Positions 1-8,827 of a stretch of DNA of 64,000 nt are shown here, one piece after another (the first letter of the stretch is position 1; each line of letters begins with the position of its first letter). This DNA is from Methylobacterium jeotgali (GTDB lineage Bacteria; Pseudomonadota; Alphaproteobacteria; Rhizobiales; Beijerinckiaceae), in assembly GCF_022179345.1 (NCBI RefSeq), contig NZ_BPQR01000011.1, positions 1 through 64,000 on the forward strand, read 5' to 3'. The notes under the pieces were generated by a model. The model ran no database searches. It was not told the origin of the DNA and saw only the letters and a program-made list of their open reading frames with translations. Both the position numbers and the translations under genes were made by a program.

Positions 1-1
1 C

Positions 2-73
2 ATCGTCGACACCGTGAAGCAGGTGCTGCCCGCGAATGAGAGCGGCAAGGCCGGGCGCCTGCGCCTCGCCTGA
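2..73 (+). CDS. 3' end of an unidentified CDS (partial)
   Basis: An open frame enters from the left edge and ends at TGA 71-73, giving 23 residues that finish in RLRLA. It uses G/C-ending codons like its neighbours and is followed by a GC hairpin. Too little is present to assign a family. It lies upstream of hpnA on the same strand, about 100 bases away, so it may or may not share a transcript with the hopanoid operon. Confidence 0.45.
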   Translation: MVDTVKQVLPANESGKAGRLRLA

Positions 74-85
74 GCCGAGCTTGTC

Positions 86-118
86 CGCCGCGCGTTTCGA
101 TGACAGAAGCGCGCGGCG
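86..118 (+). terminator. Weak hairpin downstream of the partial CDS
   Basis: A 9-bp perfect inverted repeat (CGCCGCGCG at 86-94, CGCGCGGCG at 110-118) brackets a 15-nt loop. There is no T-tract, so a terminator role is an inference from its position between the partial CDS and hpnA. Confidence 0.3.
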
Positions 119-175
119 TGAGCGCGCCGATCCGTCCGGGGCCGGCGCCCATCCTTCCGTGACGAACAGAGCGTG

Positions 176-1201
176 ATGGCAGAGGCGAACCCGCGAGGCC
201 CGGCCGAGCCCGGCCCCGTGCTGATCACCGGCGCGAGCGGCTTCCTCGGCCCGGCGCTGGTCGACGTGTTCCGGCAGGCCGGCTTCCCCGTGCGCATCCT
301 CGTGCGGGCGACGAGCCCCCGTCGAAACCTCACCTGGACGGATGTCGAGATCACTGAAGGCGACATGCGCGACCCCGCCGCCGTCGCCGCGGCGATGCGC
401 GGCCAGCGCTACCTCGTCCATGCAGCGGCCGACTACCGCCTCTGGGCGCCGGATATGGAGGAGATCGTCCGTACGAACCGGGACGGCACCCGCGTCCTGA
501 TGGAGGCGGCGCTGAAGGCTGGCGTCGAGCGGATCGTCTACACGTCGAGCGTCGCGACCATCAAGCCGCACGACGACGGCACCCCCGCCGACGAGACGCG
601 CCCCCTGACGCCGGAGACCGCCATCGGCGCCTACAAGCGCAGCAAGGTCGTGGCCGAGCGCGTGGTCGAGGAGATGGTCGCGCGGGATGGCCTGCCCGCC
701 GTCATCGTCAACCCGTCGACCCCGATCGGCCCCCGCGACGTGAAGCCCACGCCGACCGGCCGCATCATCCAGGAGGCTGCGATGGGCCGGATGCCGGCCT
801 TCGTGGACACCGGCCTCAACCTCGCCCACGTGGACGATGTGGCGGGCGGGCACCTGCTCGCCCTGAACAAGGGCCGCGTCGGGGAGAAGTACATCCTCGG
901 CGGCGAGAACGTGCTGCTCTCGCAGATGCTCGCTGATATCGCGGGCATAGTGGGACGCAAGCCGCCGACGGTGAACCTGCCCCGCGCGGTGGTCTACCCG
1001 ATCGCCTTCGTTTCCGAGCAGATCGCCCGCGTCACCGGCAAGGCGCCCTTCGCGACCATCGACGGCATCCGCATGTCGCGCTACCGGATGTTCTTCTCCG
1101 ATGCCAAGGCGCGGGCCGAGCTCGGCTACGGCGCCCGGCCCTATCGCGAGGGCCTGTCCGACGCGATCAAGTGGTTCCGCGACGCCGGATACCTGCGATG
1201 A
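176..1201 (+). CDS. hpnA: Hopanoid-associated sugar epimerase/dehydratase HpnA
   Basis: Extended short-chain dehydrogenase of the NAD-dependent epimerase family, about 341 residues. The N-terminal Rossmann motif TGASGFLG lies near residues 18-25, and the catalytic pair YKRSK near residues 153-157. The sequence around STPIGPRDVKPTPTG matches the HpnA subgroup found in hopanoid operons. Its biochemical role is unproven; a contribution to side-chain sugar handling is inferred from the family and neighbours. ATG at 176 is chosen; GTG at 173, directly in front, is equally possible. The stop overlaps the hpnC start (ATGA at 1198-1201), which indicates translational coupling. First gene of hpnA-C-D-E-shc. 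Confidence 0.93.
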   Translation: MAEANPRGPAEPGPVLITGASGFLGPALVDVFRQAGFPVRILVRATSPRRNLTWTDVEITEGDMRDPAAVAAAMRGQRYLVHAAADYRLWAPDMEEIVRTNRDGTRVLMEAALKAGVERIVYTSSVATIKPHDDGTPADETRPLTPETAIGAYKRSKVVAERVVEEMVARDGLPAVIVNPSTPIGPRDVKPTPTGRIIQEAAMGRMPAFVDTGLNLAHVDDVAGGHLLALNKGRVGEKYILGGENVLLSQMLADIAGIVGRKPPTVNLPRAVVYPIAFVSEQIARVTGKAPFATIDGIRMSRYRMFFSDAKARAELGYGARPYREGLSDAIKWFRDAGYLR

Positions 1202-2079
1202 GCGCCGGCCTCCAGACCGCGACGGACGCCCGCACGGGCAAGGGCCAGCACGACGAGAACTTCCCCGTCGCCTCGCACCTTATCCATCCGCGCAACCGCG
1301 GCGCCATCCTCGCCTTCTACAACTACGTGCGCGCGGGCGACGACGTGGCCGACCATGCAGGTCTCTCGCCCGAGCGCAAGATCGAGATGCTCGACGCGCT
1401 CGCCGACGCGCTCACCGGCAAGGGCGGCACCGATCCGTCGGTCGAGCCCCTCCGGCGGGAGCTCGACGCCCGCGGCCTGCCGCCGACCCACGCGCTCGAA
1501 CTCCTCGACGCCTTCCGCATGGACGCGCGCAAGAGCCGCTACGCCGACTGGGACGAGTTGATCCACTATTGCCGCTACTCGGCGATGCCGGTCGGCCGCT
1601 TCGTCCTCGACGTGCACGGCGAGGACCCGTCGCGGGTCTGGGCGTCGTCGGACGCGATTTGCGCGGCGCTTCAGGTGCTCAACCACCTTCAGGACTGCGG
1701 CAAGGACTTTCGCACCCTCGACCGGGTCTACATCCCGGCCGAGACCCTCGCCCGACATGGCGCGACCGTCGAGATGCTCGGCGCCGAGCGGGCGAGCCCG
1801 GAGCTGCGCGCCGTGTTCCGGGAATTGGCGGAGCGTACGCTCGCGCTCCTCGACGATGGCAAGGGGCTGCCCGGCCTCATCGACGACCTGCGCCTCTCTC
1901 TCGAGATCGCCGCGATCCATCGCCTCGCCGTCGTCCTGACACGCGGGCTGCTGGAGCGCGACCCGCTGAGCGAGAAGGTCCATCACGGCAAGGCCGCCTT
2001 CGCCCTGACGGCGCTCGGCGGCGTGCTTTCGACCCTCGTCCGTCGCCCCTTCCGCTCCCGCGCCGGAGCCGCGCAATGA
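1198..2079 (+). CDS. hpnC: Hydroxysqualene synthase HpnC
   Basis: Trans-isoprenyl diphosphate synthase fold (squalene/phytoene synthase family), 293 residues. In the established three-enzyme bacterial route, HpnC converts presqualene diphosphate to hydroxysqualene. The sequence NFPVASHLIHPRNR near residues 21-34 is typical of HpnC. The first acidic motif is DDVAD at 48-52; the second helix carries the divergent NHLQDCGKD rather than the usual NxxRDxxED, as expected for HpnC. The ATG at 1198 overlaps the hpnA stop; the open frame extends to a GTG at 1171, but that would lie inside hpnA. The stop overlaps the hpnD ATG (ATGA at 2076-2079). Confidence 0.93.
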   Translation: MSAGLQTATDARTGKGQHDENFPVASHLIHPRNRGAILAFYNYVRAGDDVADHAGLSPERKIEMLDALADALTGKGGTDPSVEPLRRELDARGLPPTHALELLDAFRMDARKSRYADWDELIHYCRYSAMPVGRFVLDVHGEDPSRVWASSDAICAALQVLNHLQDCGKDFRTLDRVYIPAETLARHGATVEMLGAERASPELRAVFRELAERTLALLDDGKGLPGLIDDLRLSLEIAAIHRLAVVLTRGLLERDPLSEKVHHGKAAFALTALGGVLSTLVRRPFRSRAGAAQ

Positions 2080-2930
2080 GCGCCGGCGCCATGACCGATC
2101 CCTCGCCGCAGCCGACGCCCGAGGCGAACCTGCCGGCGGCAGGCTCGTCCTTCTACACCGCCATGCGACTCCTCCCGAAGTCGCGGCGCGAGGCGATGTA
2201 CGCGGTCTACGCTTTCTGCCGCGCCGTGGACGACGTGGCCGACGACGGCGGTCCGCGGGACGTCCGCGCGGCCGAGCTGGAGCGCTGGCGGGCCGACATC
2301 GACGCGCTCTACGCCGGCCGTCCGCCGGCCCGCGTGCGCGATCTCGTCGGACCGGTGGCGCAGTACGGTCTCAAGCGCGAGGACTTCCAGGCCGTCATCG
2401 ACGGCATGGCGATGGACGCCGCCGAGGACATCGTGGCGCCCGACGAGGCGACCCTCGACCTCTATTGCGATCGGGTGGCGAGCGCCGTCGGCCGCCTGTC
2501 GGTGCGCATCTTCGGCATGCCGGAGGCGGACGGGATCAAGCTCGCCCATCACCAGGGCCGGGCACTGCAACTCACCAACATCCTGCGCGACATCGACGAG
2601 GATGCCGGGCGTGGCCGCCTCTACCTGCCGCGGGAGAAGCTCGCCGGCATCGGGCTCGCCCATCCGACGCCGGACGAGGCGATCCGGCATCCGCGCATCG
2701 GCGAGGTCTGCCGGGCGGTCGCGGCGGAGGCGCAGGCCCATTACGACGCGACCTGGGCGATCATCGCCCGCTCGCCCCGCAAGGCCACCAAGGCCGCCCG
2801 CCTGATGGCCGCCGCCTATCGGCTCTACCTCGATGCGGTGCTGCGGCGGGGCTGGGAGATGCCCCGCGCACGGGTGAAGCCCGGCAAGCCGGCCCTGCTC
2901 TGGGTCGCCCTGAGGCACGGGATCGTCTGA
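2076..2930 (+). CDS. hpnD: Presqualene diphosphate synthase HpnD
   Basis: Squalene/phytoene synthase family, 284 residues, condensing two farnesyl diphosphates to presqualene diphosphate. The N-terminal stretch SSFYTAMRLLPK, the first acidic motif DDVADD at about 52-57 and the second motif NILRDIDEDAGRGR are all intact, so both Mg-diphosphate sites are present. ATG 2076 overlaps the hpnC stop; an internal ATG at 2091 is an alternative start five residues later. The stop TGA shares a base with the hpnE start (TGATG at 2928-2932). Tight coupling suits a pathway in which HpnD, HpnC and HpnE act in sequence. Confidence 0.94.
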   Translation: MSAGAMTDPSPQPTPEANLPAAGSSFYTAMRLLPKSRREAMYAVYAFCRAVDDVADDGGPRDVRAAELERWRADIDALYAGRPPARVRDLVGPVAQYGLKREDFQAVIDGMAMDAAEDIVAPDEATLDLYCDRVASAVGRLSVRIFGMPEADGIKLAHHQGRALQLTNILRDIDEDAGRGRLYLPREKLAGIGLAHPTPDEAIRHPRIGEVCRAVAAEAQAHYDATWAIIARSPRKATKAARLMAAAYRLYLDAVLRRGWEMPRARVKPGKPALLWVALRHGIV

Positions 2931-4198
2931 TGGGCACGGTCCACGTCGTCGGAGCGGGGCTCGCGGGCCTCTCGGCCGCCGTCGCGCTCGCCGGGCGCGG
3001 CGAGCGGGTCGTGCTGCACGAGGCCGCGCGTCAGGCGGGCGGGCGCTGCCGCTCCTACTTCGATTCGACGCTCGGGCTGACGATCGACAACGGCAACCAC
3101 CTGCTGCTGTCCGGCAACACCGACGCGCTCGGCTTCCTGAAGCAGATCGGGGCGCCGGCCGACGCGCTCACCGGCCCCGACGAGGCGGTATTCGATTTCG
3201 CCGATCTCGCTACGGGGGAGCGCTGGCGGCTGCGGCCGAACGCGGGCCGGCTGCCCTGGTGGGTTCTCGTCTCGGACCGCCGGGTGCCGGGCACGAAGGC
3301 GAGCGACTACCTCGCGCCGCTCGGCATCCTGCGCGCGCCCGCCGGCCGGACCATCGGCGAGGCCATGGCCTGCGACGGGACGCTCTACGAGCGCCTCTGG
3401 CACCCGGTGCTGCTCGCCGCCCTCAACACCGAGCCTCGCGACAGTGATGCCGGGCTCGCGGCGACGATCCTGCGCGAGACCCTCGGGGCAGGTGGCAGGG
3501 CCTGCCGTCCGCTCATCGCGGTGAACGGCCTCTCGACCGCCTTCGTCGACCCGGCGCTGGCCTATCTGGAGCGCCAAGGCGCCGAGGTCCGCTTCGGCAC
3601 GCGGTTGCGGAGTGTCACGCTCGGATCGAAGCGGGTGGAGAGCCTCGAATTCTCGGATGGGCCGTTGGCGCTCTCGGCGGAGGACCGCGTCGTCCTCGCT
3701 CTCCCCCCCTGGGTCGCCTCGGACATGCTGCAGGGCTTGGCTGCGCCGCAGGAGTTCCGGTCGATCGTGAACGCGCATTTCGCGGTGCCGCCGCCCGCGG
3801 GCGCGGCGCTTTATCTCGGCGTGGTGAATGGCCTGACGGAATGGCTCTTCGCCTATCCGGACCGCTTCTCCGTGACCATCAGCAACGCAGACAGGCTGCT
3901 CGACACGCCCCGCGAGGAGCTCGCCCAGCACATCTGGGCGGAGATCGCCGCGCTGCACAACCTTGCTCCCGCACTGCCAAGCTGGCAGATCGTCAAGGAG
4001 AAGCGGGCGACCTTCGCGGCGACGCCCGCCGAGGCCGCGCGCCGATCCGGGCCGTCGACCGCCTGGGACAACCTCGTCCTGGCCGGAGACTGGACCGCGA
4101 CGGGGCTGCCTTCGACCATCGAGGGGGCGATCCGCTCGGGCAAGCAGGCCGCTGCGGCGCTGGGGTGCGACAACGCACGGGCGCGGGGCGCCGCCTGA
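2930..4198 (+). CDS. hpnE: Hydroxysqualene reductase (dehydroxylase) HpnE, FAD amine-oxidase fold
   Basis: Flavin-dependent enzyme of 422 residues that reduces hydroxysqualene to squalene, the last step of the HpnCDE route. The dinucleotide-binding motif VVGAGLAGLSAA sits at about 6-17, followed by an acidic residue (HEAARQAGGRCRS) typical of the amine-oxidase/phytoene-desaturase superfamily. The C-terminal FAD motif LAGDWTATGLPSTIEGAIRSG is present near the end. The start overlaps the hpnD stop by one base. A 34-bp gap with an AGGAAAGGA ribosome-binding region follows before shc. Confidence 0.93.
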   Translation: MGTVHVVGAGLAGLSAAVALAGRGERVVLHEAARQAGGRCRSYFDSTLGLTIDNGNHLLLSGNTDALGFLKQIGAPADALTGPDEAVFDFADLATGERWRLRPNAGRLPWWVLVSDRRVPGTKASDYLAPLGILRAPAGRTIGEAMACDGTLYERLWHPVLLAALNTEPRDSDAGLAATILRETLGAGGRACRPLIAVNGLSTAFVDPALAYLERQGAEVRFGTRLRSVTLGSKRVESLEFSDGPLALSAEDRVVLALPPWVASDMLQGLAAPQEFRSIVNAHFAVPPPAGAALYLGVVNGLTEWLFAYPDRFSVTISNADRLLDTPREELAQHIWAEIAALHNLAPALPSWQIVKEKRATFAATPAEAARRSGPSTAWDNLVLAGDWTATGLPSTIEGAIRSGKQAAAALGCDNARARGAA

Positions 4199-4232
4199 GG
4201 CAAAGGGACGCCGACAGGCAAGGAAAGGACAC

Positions 4233-6230
4233 ATGCGAGAGGCCGTGAACAGGGTGGAGGCGCTGCAGCGCCCGAAGACGCAGGCGATCTCCGTCGACGC
4301 CGTCGAGCGGAGCGTGGCGAGCGCCACCCGAGCCCTCACCAACCTCGCCCACGCGGACGGGCACATCTGCTTCGAGCTCGAGGCGGACGCGACGATTCCC
4401 TCCGAGTACGTGCTCTTCCACCAGTTTCGCGACAGCCAGCCTCAGCCCGGCGTCGAGGCCAAGATCGGCAACTACCTGCGCCGCACCCAGGGCAAGCACG
4501 GCGGCTGGGCCCTCGTGCATGACGGGCCCTTCGACATGAGCGCCAGCGTGAAGGCCTACTTCGCGCTCAAGATGATCGGCGAGGACATCGAGGCGCCGCA
4601 CATGCGCCGGGCCCGCGAGGCGATCCTCTCCCGCGGCGGCGCGGCCAACGCCAACGTCTTCACCCGCTTCATGCTCGCCCTCTACGGCGAGGTGCCGTGG
4701 CGCGCGGTGCCGGTGATGCCCGTCGAGGTGATGTTCCTGCCGAAGTGGTTCCCGTTCCACCTCGACAAGGTCAGCTACTGGGCGCGCTGCGTGATGGTGC
4801 CGCTCTTCGTGCTCCAGGCGACGAAGCCGCGGGCGAAGAACCCGCGCGGCATCGGCGTGCAGGAGCTCTTCGTGAAGCCGCCCGAGCACGTCACCGACTG
4901 GCCCGGCAGCCCGCACGCGACCTGGCCGTGGACGCCGATCTTCGGTGCCATCGACCGCGTTCTCCACAGGACCGAGAACTATTTCCCGAAGCGTCCCCGT
5001 CAGCGGGCGATGGAGAAGGCGCGCGCCTGGGTGAGCGAGCGCCTCAACGGCGAGGACGGCCTCGGCGCCATCTTCCCGGCCATGGTCAACTCGGTGCTGA
5101 TGTACGAGGTGATGGGCTACTCCGCCGACCACCCGCAGGTGCGCATCGCCTGCGAGGCCATCGAGAAGCTCGTCGTCATCAAGGAGCACGAGGCCTACGT
5201 GCAGCCCTGCGTGTCTCCGGTGTGGGACACGGCCCTCGCCAGCCACGCGCTCCTCGAGTCGGGCGGCCTCGACGCCGAGGGTCAGGCCCGCGCCGGCCTC
5301 GACTGGCTGGTCCCCCGCCAGGTGCTCGACATCAAGGGCGACTGGGCGGCGGCCAAGCCCGACGTGCGGCCGGGCGGCTGGGCCTTCCAGTACGGCAACG
5401 CCCACTATCCCGATCTCGACGACACGGCCGTGGTGGTGATGGCGATGGACCGTGCCATGCGCCAGCACGGGCTCGTCGCCGGCATGCCCGACTACAAGGC
5501 CTCCATCGCCCGCGCGCGGGAGTGGGTCGAGGGTCTGCAGTCGAAGGATGGCGGCTGGGCGGCTTTCGATGCCGACAACAACCACATGTACCTCAACCAC
5601 ATCCCGTTCTCGGATCACGGCGCGCTGCTCGATCCGCCGACCGCGGACGTGACCGCTCGCGTCGTCTCCATGCTCTCGCAGCTCGGCGAGACCCGCGAGA
5701 CCTCGAAGGCGCTGGACCGGGGCGTCGAGTACCTGCTCAAGGAGCAGGAGGCGGACGGGAGCTGGTACGGCCGCTGGGGGATGAACTTCATCTACGGCAC
5801 CTGGTCCGTTCTGTGCGCGCTGAACGCGGCCGGTGTCGACCGCAACGCGCCCGAGATGCGCCGCGCCGTGAAGTGGCTCGTCGGAATCCAGAACCCGGAT
5901 GGCGGCTGGGGCGAGGACGCCTCCAGCTACAAGATCAACCCCGCCTTCGAGGCCGGCTACAGCACCGCCTCGCAGACCGCCTGGGCCCTTCTGGCGCTGA
6001 TGGCAGCCGGCGAGACCGACGACCCCGCGGTGACGCGCGGCATCAACTACCTGTGCCGCACGCAGGGGACGGACGGCTTCTGGAACGAGGAGCGCTACAC
6101 GGCCACAGGCTTCCCGCGGGTGTTCTACCTGCGCTACCACGGCTACCCGAAGTTCTTCCCGCTCTGGGCCATGGCGCGCTACCGCAACCTGAAGAAGAGC
6201 AACACCGGCAAGGTCGCCTACGGCATGTGA
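4233..6230 (+). CDS. shc: Squalene-hopene cyclase (HpnF)
   Basis: Integral monotopic cyclase of 665 residues that converts squalene to hopene/hopanol, the committed step of hopanoid synthesis. The catalytic acid motif DLDD is at residues 394-397 (5412-5423). Repeated QW-type motifs are visible: KHGGW, PGGWAF, KDGGW, DGSW, PDGGWGE and GTDGFW. The conserved C-terminal block GFPRVFYLRYHGYPKFFPLWA is complete. ATG 4233 is chosen because AGGAAAGGA precedes it and the protein starts at the length usual for the family; the frame is open further upstream inside hpnE. A strong terminator follows immediately. Confidence 0.97.
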   Translation: MREAVNRVEALQRPKTQAISVDAVERSVASATRALTNLAHADGHICFELEADATIPSEYVLFHQFRDSQPQPGVEAKIGNYLRRTQGKHGGWALVHDGPFDMSASVKAYFALKMIGEDIEAPHMRRAREAILSRGGAANANVFTRFMLALYGEVPWRAVPVMPVEVMFLPKWFPFHLDKVSYWARCVMVPLFVLQATKPRAKNPRGIGVQELFVKPPEHVTDWPGSPHATWPWTPIFGAIDRVLHRTENYFPKRPRQRAMEKARAWVSERLNGEDGLGAIFPAMVNSVLMYEVMGYSADHPQVRIACEAIEKLVVIKEHEAYVQPCVSPVWDTALASHALLESGGLDAEGQARAGLDWLVPRQVLDIKGDWAAAKPDVRPGGWAFQYGNAHYPDLDDTAVVVMAMDRAMRQHGLVAGMPDYKASIARAREWVEGLQSKDGGWAAFDADNNHMYLNHIPFSDHGALLDPPTADVTARVVSMLSQLGETRETSKALDRGVEYLLKEQEADGSWYGRWGMNFIYGTWSVLCALNAAGVDRNAPEMRRAVKWLVGIQNPDGGWGEDASSYKINPAFEAGYSTASQTAWALLALMAAGETDDPAVTRGINYLCRTQGTDGFWNEERYTATGFPRVFYLRYHGYPKFFPLWAMARYRNLKKSNTGKVAYGM

Positions 6231-6256
6231 GCCGGGCGAAGGCTTGCCGCTACGAG

Positions 6257-6288
6257 GACCCGCGCGCTTCGAAGCGCGCGGGTCTTTT
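6257..6288 (+). terminator. Intrinsic terminator between shc and hpnG
   Basis: A perfect 28-base palindrome (6257-6284, arms GACCCGCGCGCTTC/GAAGCGCGCGGGTC) is followed by TTTT at 6285-6288. It lies 26 bases after the shc stop and ahead of hpnG on the same strand, so it should end or attenuate the hpnACDE-shc transcript. Confidence 0.75.
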
Positions 6289-6316
6289 CATGTCATCGCT
6301 TGAGTCGAGGACGGTC

Positions 6317-7024
6317 ATGCCCATCGGAGATGACCTTCGGCGCGGTCTCGGCATCGCGCCGGTCCTGGCCGTCACGGGCCTCGCCAAGGAGGCGCGCCTC
6401 GCCGTGCGGCCCGGTGTCGAGACGGTCGGCGCAGGGGGAAACCCCGCCCGCCTTCGGGCCCTGCTCGACATGCGGGCCGGGCCGGGATGCCGCGCGGTGC
6501 TGAGCATCGGCATCGCCGGCGGCCTCGACCCCGTGCTGATGCCGGGCGACGTGATCGTCGCGGACACGATCGTCGCCGCCGACGCCCGCTATCCCGCCGA
6601 TCCGGCTCTCGCCGAGGGGCTGCGGGCGCGGCTCGCCGGGGCCGGCATCGCCGCGCTGGCCGGCGTCGACGCGGCGGTGATGAGCTGCGAGGCCAAGGCC
6701 GCGCTGAGGGAGCGCACCGGCGCGGCGGCGGCCGACATGGAGTCGCACGTCGCCGCCGCCTTCGCCGCCCGGCACGGCCTGCCCTTCGCGGCCCTGCGGG
6801 TGGTCTGCGACCCGGCACAGCGGGCGCTGCCGGCCTTTGCGGCGCAGGCCCTGAAGCCGAACGGCGAGCCGGACATCCTCGCGGTTCTCGCCGCGCTGCT
6901 GCGCGGCCGGGCCAGGGTCGGCGAGCTCGTCGGCCTCGCGCGGGACTCGGGCGCCGCCTTCGCCGCCTTGAAGCGGTGCTGCGACGCGCTCGGCCCCGGC
7001 CTCGGCATTCCCGAGCGGCCCTGA
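6317..7024 (+). CDS. hpnG: Adenosylhopane nucleosidase/phosphorylase HpnG
   Basis: Purine-nucleoside phosphorylase-like protein of about 235 residues. The family removes adenine from adenosylhopane to give ribosylhopane (or its phosphate), the step after HpnH. The motif SIGIAGGLDPVLMPGDVIVAD and the acidic AAADMESHVAAAFAARHGLPFAALRVVCD are the PNP/MTA-nucleosidase nucleobase- and ribose-binding blocks. ATG 6317 is preferred because CGAGGA lies 6-8 bases upstream; the upstream in-frame ATG 6290 abuts the terminator T-run and lacks a ribosome-binding site. Convergent with hpnH across a shared hairpin. Confidence 0.88.
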   Translation: MPIGDDLRRGLGIAPVLAVTGLAKEARLAVRPGVETVGAGGNPARLRALLDMRAGPGCRAVLSIGIAGGLDPVLMPGDVIVADTIVAADARYPADPALAEGLRARLAGAGIAALAGVDAAVMSCEAKAALRERTGAAAADMESHVAAAFAARHGLPFAALRVVCDPAQRALPAFAAQALKPNGEPDILAVLAALLRGRARVGELVGLARDSGAAFAALKRCCDALGPGLGIPERP

Positions 7025-7039
7025 CTCCCCGCCCATGAA

Positions 7040-7073
7040 AGAGGCCCGCGCCGCGGCTGCGGCACGGGCCTCT
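7040..7073. terminator. Shared hairpin between convergent hpnG and hpnH
   Basis: Arms AGAGGCCCG (7040-7048) and CGGGCCTCT (7065-7073) enclose a further GCCGC/GCGGC pairing with a GGCT loop and a single mismatch. It is placed between the hpnG stop (7024) and the hpnH stop (7095), so it can serve both strands. T-runs are short. Confidence 0.65.
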
Positions 7074-7094
7074 CGATGCCTCGGAGCGGCCGCG

Positions 7095-8258
7095 TCAGGC
7101 GGCGGTGCGCTTGCGGGCTTCCTGCTTGGTGTCGACGCCCGCCGCTTTGATCTCGGAGAGCTTCTGGGCGACGTTGCGCGAGAACACGAACTCGGCCGGG
7201 CGCTGGTTCTCCAGGCTGACCTCGGGAGCCATCTCGCCTTCGGTCCTGATGCCGCGGAGCGCGTGGATGACAGGCTTCCAGGGCTTCCTCACGGAATCGA
7301 CCACCGAGGACGCCTCGTAGCCCGAGTGGACCATGCAGTCGGCGCACTTCTCGTAGTTACCGGTACCGTAGGCGTTCCAGTCGGTCTCCTCCATCAGCTC
7401 CTTGAAGGTGGCCGCGTAGCCCTCGCCGAGCAGGTAGCAGGGCTTCTGCCAGCCGAACACGGTGCGGGTCGGGTTGCCCCAGGGGGTGCAGTGGTAGGTC
7501 TGGTTGCCGGCCAGGAAGTCGAGGAACAGGCCCGACTGCTGGAAGGTCCACTTCTCGCGGCCCTTCTCCTTGCCGTGGCGGAAGACGCCGCGGAACAGCT
7601 CCTTCGTGGCCTTGCGGTTGAGGAAGTGCTGCTGGTCGGGCGCGCGCTCATAGGCGTAGCCGGGCGAGACGGTGATGCCGTCGATGCCCATGCGGGTCAC
7701 GCTGTCGAAGAAGTCCGCGATCTTGTCAGCCGAGGAGTTGTTGAAGAACGTGCAGTTGATGGTGACCCGGAAGCCCATCTCCTTGGCGAGCTTGATCGCC
7801 GCGACGGCCTTGTCGTAGACGCCGCGCTGGCAGACCGACTTGTCGTGCATCTCCTCGTCGCCATCGAGATGGATCGACCAGGTGAAGTACGGGCTCGGCT
7901 TGTACTCCTTGATCTTCTTGGCGAGCAGCAGCGCGTTCGTGCACACGATCGCGAACTTCTTCTGCGCGATGATGCCCTCGACGATCTGCGGCAGATCCTT
8001 GTGGAGAAGCGGCTCGCCGCCGGCGATCACCACCACGGGCGCGCCGCACTCGCGCACGGATTCGAGCGCGTCGGCCACCGGCAGCCGCTTGTTCAGGATC
8101 TCATCCGGATAGTCGATCTTGCCGCAGCCGGCGCAGGCCAGGTTGCAGCGGAAGAGGGGCTCCATCATCATCACCAGCGGGTAGCGCTTGCGCCCCGTGA
8201 GGTGCTGCTTGAGGATGTAACCGCCGATCTTCGCGACGTACCGGAGAGGGATTCCCAA
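7095..8258 (-). CDS. hpnH: Adenosylhopane synthase HpnH (radical SAM)
   Basis: Radical SAM enzyme of 387 residues that adds the 5'-deoxyadenosyl group to diploptene, making adenosylhopane, the first C35 hopanoid. The cluster motif CNLACAGC (CX3CX2C) is followed by the HpnH-typical KIDYPDEILNKR. GEP is present in VVVIAGGEPLLHK. The start is set at TTG 8258 (LGIPLRYVAKIGGYILKQ), matching the usual HpnH N-terminus. AAGGAG at 8266-8271 sits 7 bases upstream. The open frame runs on to 8549, but that extension is arginine/proline-rich and looks untranslated. Convergent with hpnG. Confidence 0.95.
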   Translation of the reverse strand: MGIPLRYVAKIGGYILKQHLTGRKRYPLVMMMEPLFRCNLACAGCGKIDYPDEILNKRLPVADALESVRECGAPVVVIAGGEPLLHKDLPQIVEGIIAQKKFAIVCTNALLLAKKIKEYKPSPYFTWSIHLDGDEEMHDKSVCQRGVYDKAVAAIKLAKEMGFRVTINCTFFNNSSADKIADFFDSVTRMGIDGITVSPGYAYERAPDQQHFLNRKATKELFRGVFRHGKEKGREKWTFQQSGLFLDFLAGNQTYHCTPWGNPTRTVFGWQKPCYLLGEGYAATFKELMEETDWNAYGTGNYEKCADCMVHSGYEASSVVDSVRKPWKPVIHALRGIRTEGEMAPEVSLENQRPAEFVFSRNVAQKLSEIKAAGVDTKQEARKRTAA

Positions 8259-8265
8259 GACGCGG

Positions 8266-8271
8266 CTCCTT
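8266..8271 (-). promoter_or_regulatory. Ribosome-binding site that fixes the hpnH TTG start
   Basis: CTCCTT on the + strand reads AAGGAG on the coding strand, seven bases before TTG 8258. No ATG or GTG with a comparable site and a plausible HpnH N-terminus exists upstream. Confidence 0.7.
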
Positions 8272-8810
8272 GTTCTTGGCCTCGGATAGCCGGGCTGCTT
8301 AACGCGAAAAAGCCTCGACTTCCAGCGATGTAGATTGGAAACGCTCGCAAAATCGGCCGAGCGGCCTCTTCGCGAACCGGGTTTGCGAGGGTAGACGCAA
8401 GCGTGCCACAGAGGCCCTGCGCCGGGTTGCGTCGCTCCTGCCGGGCAATTGCGTCGCGTTTCGGGCGAAGCGCGCTGCACAGCTCGATATCCGCACGATC
8501 TCAAGCACGAACCGGGCTGGCGGTGAACCGTGCTGCGGTGCGAAAACACACGTCGTCTCGCGCGGATGCACCGCTTCGAGGGCCGCGTTGCAATCGCGTG
8601 CCCGGCCCTTTACTGAGCAGCGCAGCCGAATTCGCCCGCGGACAGCTTGCGCAGTGCCGCATCGCCACCCGGTCGGTTCCCTCCTGGGACCGGCGCCGGG
8701 CTCGTGGCGTTCGCGTCGCCCCCGACCGGGCTTCGCCGCGGGGTGCCCGATGGGGATCTTGCCGTCCCCGCCCCACACTCGCGGGGCCGCCATCCCCGGG
8801 TCGGCGGCTC
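8272..8810. other. Divergent regulatory interval between hpnH and hpnN
   Basis: About 540 bases without a convincing gene. Open frames here are shadows with arginine/alanine/serine-rich translations. It must hold the promoters of hpnH (minus) and hpnN (plus). The one clear structure is an 8-bp perfect inverted repeat, CTCGCAAA (8344-8351) and TTTGCGAG (8382-8389), in the hpnH upstream region. I could not identify a confident -35/-10 pair or a known riboswitch. Confidence 0.5.
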
Positions 8811-8827
8811 GAGGAGGTAGGATACCC

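Noticed and set aside
3993..6140. 715-codon open frame on the minus strand over shc
   Set aside because: Antisense shadow of a GC-rich gene; the translation is His/Arg/Val-rich with no domain, and shc on the plus strand is complete.
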